Source: Hydrogenobacter sp.
GTDB lineage: Bacteria; Aquificota; Aquificia; Aquificales; Aquificaceae
NCBI GenBank assembly: GCA_041287335.1
Contig: JBEULM010000043.1
Span: 1-36,523, forward strand
DNA: 36,523 nt
Direction: 5' to 3'
Shown: positions 30,873-36,523 of the stretch, piece after piece
Numbering within the stretch: position 1 is the stretch's first letter
How the letters are laid out: the number at the start of each line of letters is the position of its first letter
Made by a program: the position numbers and the translations under genes
The notes under the pieces: generated by a model
Seen by the model: only the letters and a program-made list of their open reading frames with translations
Database searches by the model: none
What the model was told of the DNA's origin: nothing

Positions 30873-31375
30873 GGAAGCTTGAGATCCTAAAATATCCTGA
30901 CGGACGCCTAAAAATGCCCTCCCGTGAGGTTAACGATTTTGGAAGAACCTTTTTAGAGTTTCTTGATGATCTGGTTTTTACCATGAGAAGTTCACCCGCA
31001 TGCGTTGGAATAGCTGCGCCCCAAGTTAACGTTCACAAAAGGATTATAGTGGTTGATACCTCCTCATCTAAACATAAAGAAAATAAATTTTCTCATGGAC
31101 TTTTGATCCTCGTAAATCCGAGAATCGTTCAAAGTGATGGACAGATAGTAGTAAGGGAAGGTTGTCTCAGCGTTCCAGACTACACGGGTAATGTAAAGAG
31201 ATATTACTGGATAAAGGTGGAAGCTTATGATGCAAAAGGTAATTTTTTGGAGTTTGACACGGAAGGCTTTGAAGCTGTGGTAATTCAGCACGAGATAGAT
31301 CACCTCGACGGTAAGGTATTCTTAGAGAGACTGGTATCTCCTAAGGAACTATTTAGGAGAAAGGTTCATAAGTGA
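30869..31375 (+). CDS. def: Peptide deformylase
   Basis: Removes the formyl group from nascent N-terminal methionine. The 168-aa protein has all three motifs: GIAAPQ (about 47-52), EGCLSVP (about 97-103, metal Cys) and QHEIDHLDG (about 139-147, two metal His and catalytic Glu). Translation is coupled to the ACT gene. Its last 10 nt overlap the cbiO gene on the opposite strand. Confidence 0.96.
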   Translation: MRKLEILKYPDGRLKMPSREVNDFGRTFLEFLDDLVFTMRSSPACVGIAAPQVNVHKRIIVVDTSSSKHKENKFSHGLLILVNPRIVQSDGQIVVREGCLSVPDYTGNVKRYYWIKVEAYDAKGNFLEFDTEGFEAVVIQHEIDHLDGKVFLERLVSPKELFRRKVHK

Positions 31376-32145
31376 TCATGCAGATGGTAATGAGAGTGTT
31401 CCTTATCTCCATGTTTGTGCCTATGTCTGTGCAAAAGCCCAGCCTTAAGCATTTTATCTTCATCCTTCAGAAATTCTTCCACTCTTCCGTCGTATATCAA
31501 GGTGTGGTCTTCGCCGAGAACTATGAGTCTGTCGCCAAGCTCCGGAGCAAGACTCAGATTGTGAGTAGATACCAAGGTTGTCACCTTAAGATCGTATAAA
31601 AAATCAACGAGCCATCCCGTAGTTTTTGGATCCAAGTTTGCCGTAGGCTCGTCCAAAAGCAGTACCTTTGGCTCAAGTACAAGCAGGCATGCGAGACAGA
31701 GCTTCTGCTTTTGCCCTCCACTGAGCCTAAAAGGAGTCCTATCAAGGTAAGGTAAAAGACCGAACCTGTCAGCCCAGTAAAGAACTCTTTCCCTAATCTC
31801 TCTCTCTCCAAAGCCAAGCTGTCTTAATGAGAAAGCCATCTCGTCGTAAACTGTAGGGTTAAAGAGCATTACATCAGGATTTTGAAAGAGAAATACGACC
31901 TCCTTTCTGAAATTTTTTGTAAACTCTCTATCCTTCAACTTACCTTTTTCTACCCTAACTCCGCAGTATGTGTAAGTCCCTTTCTGTGGAAATAAAAGAG
32001 CGTTAAGGATCTTAAGCAATGTAGTCTTACCTGAGCCGTTTATTCCCAAAAGCACAAGCCTTTCACCTTCCCTTATGGTGAGGTTAATATCTCTGAGGAC
32101 CTCCTCATCATCATACGAATAAAAAACCCCGCTTAATTCAATCAT
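31366..32145 (-). CDS. cbiO: ECF nickel/cobalt transporter ATPase with His-rich tail
   Basis: ATPase of an energy-coupling-factor importer. The 259-aa protein has Walker A GINGSGKTT (34-42), Q-loop FLFQNPD, signature LSGGQKQK, Walker B VLLLDEPTANLDP and switch His in STHN. The last 21 residues hold nine histidines (HRHRHKHGDKEHSHYHLHDH), unusual for the ATPase and suggesting metal binding on the cytoplasmic side. It is the last gene of the operon; its start overlaps cbiQ by 8 nt. Specificity for Ni versus Co is inferred from the accompanying nikK/nikL-like genes (Ni favoured). Confidence 0.92.
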   Translation of the reverse strand: MIELSGVFYSYDDEEVLRDINLTIREGERLVLLGINGSGKTTLLKILNALLFPQKGTYTYCGVRVEKGKLKDREFTKNFRKEVVFLFQNPDVMLFNPTVYDEMAFSLRQLGFGEREIRERVLYWADRFGLLPYLDRTPFRLSGGQKQKLCLACLLVLEPKVLLLDEPTANLDPKTTGWLVDFLYDLKVTTLVSTHNLSLAPELGDRLIVLGEDHTLIYDGRVEEFLKDEDKMLKAGLLHRHRHKHGDKEHSHYHLHDHL

Positions 32146-32710
32146 GGTACAACCCCCTTGACTTCATAGCTGTGTAGATCTCTTCGGATGTTTCCATGGA
32201 CTTCTCAAAAAAATAGCTCACCACCCTCGTGAGATAATTTTTTAAGTCTTCACCCCTCATACCGTTTTTTGGGCTTCTGCTTTTGAAAGCTTGTGTAAAA
32301 TCTTTCAAAACTTTTATGTAAGATAGAGAGTGGCTTGAAACGAGAACCAAAAGCAAGCTCAGGTTTTTTGAAAAGTCAAGCGCTTTAAAGAGGTTCACAA
32401 GCTCCAGAAAGGTAAGGGTCATAACGGTAAGATCAAAGGCTCGCAAATTCACCATAAGAAAATAATTGAATCTGTCTTCACCTATTAGGAAACCTATAAG
32501 TACGTAAGGCAATGAAACGAATACGCTAAAGAAGAAAACTGATAAAAAGGATCTTCTCAATATTCTTAGCTTCTCCTTTACCTTTAAGGGTAAGAAAACT
32601 AAAACAGCAAGAATTAGCATGAATACGAAAAAAAGTATACTAACGGAATGCAAAAAAGACACAAATATTAAAAGGAAGAGGTAAAAGAAGAATAGCAGTT
32701 TATCTTTCAC
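32138..32710 (-). CDS. cbiQ: ECF transporter T component, CbiQ/NikQ
   Basis: The 190-aa protein is very hydrophobic, with membrane segments at about 4-43, 52-75 and 85-130, and carries the coupling motif A-x-x-SRG near the C-terminus (TAMKSRGLY, about 180-188) that contacts the ATPase. A second coupling-helix motif appears as FKSRSPKNG. It starts with GTG at 32710, overlapping cbiM by 11 nt, with GAGAGG upstream. Somewhat shorter than many CbiQ proteins. Confidence 0.85.
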   Translation of the reverse strand: MKDKLLFFFYLFLLIFVSFLHSVSILFFVFMLILAVLVFLPLKVKEKLRILRRSFLSVFFFSVFVSLPYVLIGFLIGEDRFNYFLMVNLRAFDLTVMTLTFLELVNLFKALDFSKNLSLLLVLVSSHSLSYIKVLKDFTQAFKSRSPKNGMRGEDLKNYLTRVVSYFFEKSMETSEEIYTAMKSRGLYHD

Positions 32711-33347
32711 GAGATACCCTCTCTTTTAAAAGTTTTATTATCAGATATGTAAGTAAACCTTCTCCTATACCTACCACAATGTGTGGCAAAAGCAGGGCAG
32801 GTATAACTACGGAGAAACCAAAAGGGAAGTAAAGGGGTTTACCCGAAGCGTCCTTAAATAGGTGAGGATGAATTCCTAAGATAAGAGCTATGAAAAGTGC
32901 AGAAATAATCGTGGAAATAAAACCGGCAGTAAACAATGCAAAGCTATCTTTAAAGTACGCTTTTATAACTTTATAGGTGTAAAAGGCACAAAAACTTCCC
33001 AAAAAACCTATACCTATAGAGTTTAATGGAAAGGTGGTAATACCTCCCTCTCCAAATATCACGGCTTGCAGGAAAAGTACGAGGGATACACACAAAAAGG
33101 ACACCCATGGACCGAATAATAGGGAAAACCCTGAAACTCCCAAACCATGAACGGATGTACCGCCGGGAAGAGGCAAAGCTATGGACATAAGCACAAAGGA
33201 AAAAACGGAGAGGGAAGCTAAGTAGGGGAGAGTTTTCTCACCGAGTATAGCTTTGAACTTGCCGAATCCATAAATGAGAAGCCCTAAATCCAAAAGATAC
33301 GCAGGTATGTAAACTTGAGGTGCCACAAAACCATCGGGTATATGCAT
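32700..33347 (-). CDS. cbiM: ECF substrate-binding membrane protein, CbiM/NikM
   Basis: The S component that binds Ni2+ or Co2+. The 215-aa protein begins MHIPDGF, whose free N-terminus and His2 form part of the square-planar metal site in the family. Other family motifs are GGTSVHGLG (contains the second metal His), FGEGGITTFPLNSIGIG, and a C-terminal helix HIVVGIGEGLLTYLI. About six or seven membrane segments. AGGAGG lies just before the ATG and overlaps the end of the upstream barrel gene. Confidence 0.94.
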   Translation of the reverse strand: MHIPDGFVAPQVYIPAYLLDLGLLIYGFGKFKAILGEKTLPYLASLSVFSFVLMSIALPLPGGTSVHGLGVSGFSLLFGPWVSFLCVSLVLFLQAVIFGEGGITTFPLNSIGIGFLGSFCAFYTYKVIKAYFKDSFALFTAGFISTIISALFIALILGIHPHLFKDASGKPLYFPFGFSVVIPALLLPHIVVGIGEGLLTYLIIKLLKERVSRER

Positions 33348-33356
33348 ATTCGCCTC

Positions 33357-34406
33357 CTAAAAAAGTGCGGATAGTGTGAGTATGAATCTGTATCGTTCTT
33401 TACCTTCAGCGCCTTGCTGTTGGCTCTCCTCGTTGAGCCTTTTCCAAACAGGTACTTTAATGCCTGCACCGAGCGATACGCTTTTATAATAGAGTCTTGT
33501 CCCGACAACACCGTAAATTATTTTACCGCCAGAACCTTCCAACTTTATTCCATCCTCCTTGTCCCTCTGATTGTACTGAAAGTTTGCCTCCAACAGTGCG
33601 TCAGCTCTAAACTTTTTCTCGGCATTGGTGTATAGCCTGTAGGCTATAGCTGTATTGAAGCGGAATTCATCGCCAAACTTGTACTTTTTTCTTGGAGAAT
33701 CCAGTGATTCCCTGTAGTTATATGTATTTTCAAAGAACTTTATGTAATTGGTGTCCAAGACGAAGGTGAGTCTTGGAAGGCTGACAAGTTCTTTGGTAGC
33801 TGTAAAGCCAACAGTTATCGCAGGTTTTCCAAAACCTGTGGAAAGGTCAGGTTCAAAATCACCTTTCGGATCCCTTGATCTATCGTACTTGTTGGCGTTA
33901 CCTGTTGGAAAGGATACCCCACCATACACTGTAAAGTGCCAATCCATCAGGTCGTCAAGACTCTCTTTTTTGGGAACGAGTTTAAAACCTTTATCGTACT
34001 TAAAGCCAAGAACTGCCATGAAAGACATGTCAGCAAAACCCGAATTCGTATAAGAGTACTGTCCTTTGGAAGGATCGTTATCAATGGACTTTAATTCCCT
34101 TTTGACATAATAGGGTGTAAAGAGATATACAGATAGCCAGGGCTTTATTCCGTATCCTATACCATACATCCAAAAGTCGTACGTATCCTTTTGGTCTGGA
34201 AAGTCAGAAAAACTGTAGCGTTTCCACTTTACATGATCAAGTTTGATGTAAAAAAGCCAGCTACCTTCTGGAAGAGTTGCGGAACTTGAAGTTTCCAGAG
34301 GCGCTCCTGGTCCTTCAAGTCCTGCGGCACCCAAAGCTGCAACACCGTGATGAGCAAAAGAAAAACCGCTCAACAATAAAACCGCTATTACACCCCTTTT
34401 TACCAT
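33357..34406 (-). CDS. Predicted outer-membrane beta-barrel in the nickel operon
   Basis: The 349-aa protein has a signal peptide (MVKRGVIAVLLLSGFSFA) with mature start HHGVAALG, many alternating strands with aromatic girdles (SWLFYIKLDHVKWKRYSF; WLSVYLFTPYYVKREL), and ends in ...ILTLSALF with a terminal Phe, a BAM-insertion signal. This fits an outer-membrane barrel, resembling putative transporters of the phenol-degradation MetA-like group, but I recognise no specific family. Its place between nikL and cbiM suggests a metal-entry channel. AAGGAGGG precedes the ATG, which overlaps the nikL end by 7 nt. Confidence 0.75.
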   Translation of the reverse strand: MVKRGVIAVLLLSGFSFAHHGVAALGAAGLEGPGAPLETSSSATLPEGSWLFYIKLDHVKWKRYSFSDFPDQKDTYDFWMYGIGYGIKPWLSVYLFTPYYVKRELKSIDNDPSKGQYSYTNSGFADMSFMAVLGFKYDKGFKLVPKKESLDDLMDWHFTVYGGVSFPTGNANKYDRSRDPKGDFEPDLSTGFGKPAITVGFTATKELVSLPRLTFVLDTNYIKFFENTYNYRESLDSPRKKYKFGDEFRFNTAIAYRLYTNAEKKFRADALLEANFQYNQRDKEDGIKLEGSGGKIIYGVVGTRLYYKSVSLGAGIKVPVWKRLNEESQQQGAEGKERYRFILTLSALF

Positions 34407-34813
34407 AACGCCCTCCTTATAAAGATTTCAAGTATGCCAAAGATACCAAGTATCAGACCAGCGCCCACAAAAACTTTCTGATACCTCTCAAAGAGACTTC
34501 CCTCCGCCTTTACGGATCTTCCTTTTACATCTACCTCAACAATTGCACCGTGTCCATCCTCTGATGAAGTCCTTACCACCCACCTGCCGTCCCTGTCGGG
34601 ACAGAAAACCACCCTACCGAGGGCATCCGTCCTACCTACCTGAAAGGGTAACTTCTCGCCATACATGTAAACCTCGTACTTTTCGTAAGAAAACTTTGTG
34701 CCGTCTGGAAAGTAGAAACTAAGTACTGTGCAAGCTCCTTCCCTTGATACGCTGTGCTGAAGGTCATGTGAGTAGGCAAAGGAAAATATAAGAAGGATGA
34801 TCGCAAACATCAT
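34400..34813 (-). CDS. NikL-like exported, C-terminally anchored nickel-uptake protein
   Basis: A 137-aa protein with signal peptide (MMFAIILLIFSFAYS), mature N-terminus HDLQHSV, a beta-rich domain (DGTKFSYEKYEVYMY ... TDALGRVVFCPDRDGRWVVR) and one C-terminal membrane anchor (about 115-133). This is the architecture of the NikL/CbiL-type accessory component of ECF nickel systems. Two cysteines could form a disulfide. GTG 34816, ATG 34813 and ATG 34810 are possible starts; 34813 has the best spacing from GAGGT. Confidence 0.78.
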   Translation of the reverse strand: MMFAIILLIFSFAYSHDLQHSVSREGACTVLSFYFPDGTKFSYEKYEVYMYGEKLPFQVGRTDALGRVVFCPDRDGRWVVRTSSEDGHGAIVEVDVKGRSVKAEGSLFERYQKVFVGAGLILGIFGILEIFIRRALW

Positions 34814-35499
34814 CACTTTACCTCAAAGATAAGGTTTGCTGTTCTCACAGTATAATCTGCCTTAACACCGTCAGCTTTTTCCCTTATTGACGCACTTATG
34901 TTCTGAAGCCCATAATGTTTTATCCTTACGTTTACCCCACCATCATCATCTGTAGTGCCAATAGGATGCTCATCGTAGGCAACTACCACATCTTTCAAAG
35001 GTTTACCTCTGTAAAACACAAAAAATCTCAATTTTTCTCCTACCTTCAGGTTAAGGGGATCCTCTGAAGGTACTATCTCCAAATCCTCGGTGAGCGGTTT
35101 GGAAAGAGCCTTATTCCATGAATAAATACCTTTTACGCTTTCATAAGATAGCCAAGACTCTATCGCACCGGACACCTTGTCTTTTGGTTGGTTTTTTAGC
35201 CCCTCCACACTCTTTGTCCAGTAACCTGAAGAAAAAAGGGCATATACTGTCGCACAGGAAATTCCTTTCAGCTTCGCAGGATAAGACTTCTCAAACCTTG
35301 AAAGGATAAGCTTTCCCTTCACATCGTAGCATTCAAACTTTATCACATCCTCGGGTTTGTATTTTATAAACTTTTCTTCTCCCGCCTGGGGATGCAAATG
35401 TCCATAGTAGAGTGCATAAGAGTTTCCTTCCCTCTCTATCCATAGATCATGGGATAGAGCTATTGAGGACAAAACAAAGAGAAGAAATAGTCTCTTCAT
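34813..35499 (-). CDS. NikK-like DUF4198 periplasmic metal-uptake protein
   Basis: A 228-aa exported protein; signal peptide MKRLFLLFVLSSIALS and mature start HDLWIERE, the DUF4198 hallmark. The domain continues YALYYGHLHPQAGEEKF and ends with an immunoglobulin-like part containing DEHPIGTTDDDGGVNVRI. DUF4198 proteins accompany nickel/cobalt ECF transporters (NikK). His17 at the mature N-terminus and the GHLHP motif are likely metal ligands. GGAGGAGAG precedes the ATG. It is the first gene of the nik operon, directly behind a strong promoter. Confidence 0.82.
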   Translation of the reverse strand: MKRLFLLFVLSSIALSHDLWIEREGNSYALYYGHLHPQAGEEKFIKYKPEDVIKFECYDVKGKLILSRFEKSYPAKLKGISCATVYALFSSGYWTKSVEGLKNQPKDKVSGAIESWLSYESVKGIYSWNKALSKPLTEDLEIVPSEDPLNLKVGEKLRFFVFYRGKPLKDVVVAYDEHPIGTTDDDGGVNVRIKHYGLQNISASIREKADGVKADYTVRTANLIFEVK

Positions 35500-35535
35500 G
35501 GCTCTCCTCCGTATATTACTTTTTTTACATTCGTA

Positions 35536-35564
35536 ATATTAACGATTAATCGTTCATAAGTCAA
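35536..35564 (-). promoter_or_regulatory. Promoter of the nickel-uptake operon
   Basis: On the minus strand TTGACT (35559-35564), a 17-nt spacer and TAATAT (35536-35541); predicted start near 35529, about 30 nt before the nikK ATG. The spacer is almost entirely occupied by a perfect palindrome, and a second palindrome abuts the -35, so the promoter looks repressible. Confidence 0.65.
35541..35554. promoter_or_regulatory. Operator-like palindrome 1 (within the -35/-10 spacer)
   Basis: AACGATTAATCGTT, a perfect 14-bp palindrome lying between the -35 and -10 of the nik promoter and touching the -10. A bound repressor here would block RNA polymerase. Confidence 0.55.
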
Positions 35565-35581
35565 TATGATTATAATCATAT
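35564..35581. promoter_or_regulatory. Operator-like palindrome 2 (upstream of the -35)
   Basis: ATATGATTATAATCATAT, a perfect 18-bp palindrome overlapping the outer base of the nik -35, with its centre 25 bp from that of palindrome 1. The composition resembles Fur-superfamily boxes; NikR or another metalloregulator is also possible. It could also influence the divergent gene at 35646. Confidence 0.55.
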
Positions 35582-35645
35582 ATCTGGTTCGCTGGATTGA
35601 TATTCATAGGCTTGTCTTAAAATATTTGAAGAAGGAGGATTGGCT

Positions 35646-35933
35646 ATGCTAAAAAAAAGTTATATTGAAAAACAAGGGATCTGTGTTGTTACCTTTAACG
35701 TCAGATTTGATGGTGCGAGTAAAGTGGAACTTGTAGGGGAATGGAACGGTTGGACACCGGAGGTCATGAACAAAAAAAGGGATGGGAGTTTTTGGCTAAT
35801 GAAAAGATTGAGAAGTGGAAGAGAGTATAGATTCAAGTATCTGATAGATGGTAATGCGTGGGAAAACGATCCATACGCGGACGGTTATGTGCCAAATCCT
35901 TTCGGAACGACAGACAGTCTCGTGAGATGTTAG
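35646..35933 (+). CDS. Small E-set/CBM48-like glycogen-binding domain protein
   Basis: The 95-aa protein is essentially one AMPK-beta/isoamylase-N domain: VTFNVRFDGASKVELVGEWNGWTP, then a DGSFWLMKRL strand, EYRFKYLIDGNAWENDPYADG and a final FGTTDSLV. Trp residues in WNGW and NAWENDP are the carbohydrate-contact positions in the family. The ATG at 35646 has GGAGG seven bases upstream; a TTG at 35640 overlaps the Shine-Dalgarno. Stand-alone domains of this type may target an enzyme to glycogen, but no glycogen gene is nearby. TTGATA (35597-35602) may be its -35. Confidence 0.85.
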   Translation: MLKKSYIEKQGICVVTFNVRFDGASKVELVGEWNGWTPEVMNKKRDGSFWLMKRLRSGREYRFKYLIDGNAWENDPYADGYVPNPFGTTDSLVRC

Positions 35934-36490
35934 CCTTAGAGTTGAGGAGAAAGTTATTTCACCTTGTAGCTATAAGTTTATGGCTCATACCCATAAAACT
36001 CTTTCCTTATTATCTTGTTCTTGTGAGTTTTATCTTCGTCATCATGCTAAATATACTTGTGACCACAGGTATGGGGCGAGAGCTTTTTAAGCCAGTTTAC
36101 CAAGCCATACTCTATTTTGAGAGGGAGAAAAATATAGAAAGACCGGGAATTCAAGCTATTTGGGCTAATTTAGGTATAATGCTAAGTTTTCTCCTCTTTG
36201 GTAGGGATTGTTCGGCTGTTGGTGTAGTTCTTCTTGCTGTGGGTGACGCTTTTGCAAGTCTCGTTGGTACTCACATAGGGAGAATGAAATTCTTTGAAAA
36301 GACCTTAGAAGGCTCTTTTGCTTTCTTTTTCTGTAGCTTTTGTGTACTTTATTTCATGATTGGATGGGAAAAGGCTCTCGTTATCTCGTCGCTTGGAGCT
36401 ATTGCGGAAGCTTTGCCTCTGAAATTAGACGATAACTTCTCTGTTCCTATTATAGGAAGTTTCGTATGCTTTGTATTAGAGCATACTTAA
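35927..36490 (+). CDS. Dolichol/phytol kinase-like CTP-dependent membrane kinase
   Basis: A 187-aa polytopic membrane protein starting MLALELRRKLFHLVAI (the RKLFH motif typical of the phytol/dolichol/diacylglycerol kinase family). VGDAFASLVGTHIGRMKFFEKTLEGSFAFF carries the CTP-binding acidic/glycine region (GDAxASLVG; KTLEGS). These enzymes use CTP to phosphorylate polyprenol, phytol or diacylglycerol; the substrate is not determined. The ATG at 35927 overlaps the end of the CBM48 gene by 7 nt; an open extension to 35858 overlaps that gene and lacks family similarity. Confidence 0.85.
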   Translation: MLALELRRKLFHLVAISLWLIPIKLFPYYLVLVSFIFVIMLNILVTTGMGRELFKPVYQAILYFEREKNIERPGIQAIWANLGIMLSFLLFGRDCSAVGVVLLAVGDAFASLVGTHIGRMKFFEKTLEGSFAFFFCSFCVLYFMIGWEKALVISSLGAIAEALPLKLDDNFSVPIIGSFVCFVLEHT

Positions 36491-36523
36491 AATATCTTGT
36501 AGCTTTTCAGCATCCGTAAAGCT
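36476..36523 (-). CDS. 3' end of an unidentified minus-strand gene (partial)
   Basis: Reading in from the right edge on the minus strand gives SFTDAEKLQDILSML then TAA (stop at 36476-36478). It overlaps the kinase gene tail to tail by 15 nt, as the other convergent pairs in the window do. Only 15 codons are visible, so this is a tentative call and no function can be given. Confidence 0.4.
   Translation of the reverse strand, partial: SFTDAEKLQDILSML

Noticed and set aside
1-36523. tRNA, rRNA, insertion sequence or prophage genes
   Set aside because: Gaps are mostly under 110 nt and contain no cloverleaf-like or rRNA-like sequence; no transposase or phage-like protein is encoded.

Overview
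The window looks like chromosomal DNA of a thermophilic, sulfur-oxidising member of the Aquificaceae (Hydrogenobacter/Thermocrinis-like). The reasons are a periplasmic Sox thiosulfate-oxidation cluster, an ECF-type nickel/cobalt uptake operon, tightly packed and overlapping genes, Lys/Glu-rich proteins, and a housekeeping set scattered as is usual in Aquificales. Genus assignment is inference; no rRNA gene is present to test it.

Layout. (1) 1-687: the end of a CRISPR array that continues off the left edge, plus a gene-free leader/3'UTR region. This region holds a near-consensus promoter reading leftward into the array, a 16-bp tandem repeat and an inverted half-copy of the CRISPR repeat. (2) 688-6457, minus strand: a type III-A csm effector operon, cas10-csm2-csm3-csm4-csm5. 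cas1, cas2, cas6 and csm6 are not in the window. (3) 6561-13687, minus strand: the sox cluster, in transcription order thioredoxin, soxY, soxZ, soxA, soxA (tandem duplicate), soxX, soxB, double-DUF302 protein, metallo-beta-lactamase hydrolase. soxCD are not seen. (4) 13795-26697, mostly plus strand: RicT/PSP1, an RlmN-like radical SAM enzyme, rlpA (minus), an FMN nitronate monooxygenase-like enzyme, DUF2905, trmFO (minus), hisS, an unknown gene, a DUF2892 membrane protein, ruvX, mltG, an MTH1187-type protein, a Lon-like protease, fabD, a zinc-ribbon protein and an unknown gene. (5) 26667-30333, minus strand: an NtrY-like histidine kinase coupled to phoU, a beta-hydroxyacid dehydrogenase and a small unknown gene. 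(6) 30348-31375, plus strand: a double-ACT regulator and peptide deformylase. (7) 31366-35499, minus strand: a nickel/cobalt uptake operon (nikK-like, nikL-like, outer-membrane barrel, cbiM, cbiQ, cbiO) behind a promoter carrying two perfect palindromes. (8) 35646-end: a small CBM48/E-set protein, a dolichol/phytol kinase-like membrane protein and the tail of a minus-strand gene.

How it fits together. SoxYZ carries the sulfur substrate, SoxAX loads it oxidatively and SoxB releases sulfate; the thioredoxin, DUF302 and hydrolase genes probably support this in the periplasm. The nickel operon would feed Ni enzymes such as hydrogenases, which are outside the window. The Csm complex would use crRNAs from the adjacent array, which appears to be transcribed in the same direction as the csm genes.

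The observations I rate highest are the 14-nt anti-repeat between csm5 and the array, the near-identical (gene-converted) soxA pair, the double-palindrome nik promoter, the recurrent His-starting mature termini and His-rich tail in the nik operon, and several Shine-Dalgarno-less genes with a -10 box placed for leaderless transcription.
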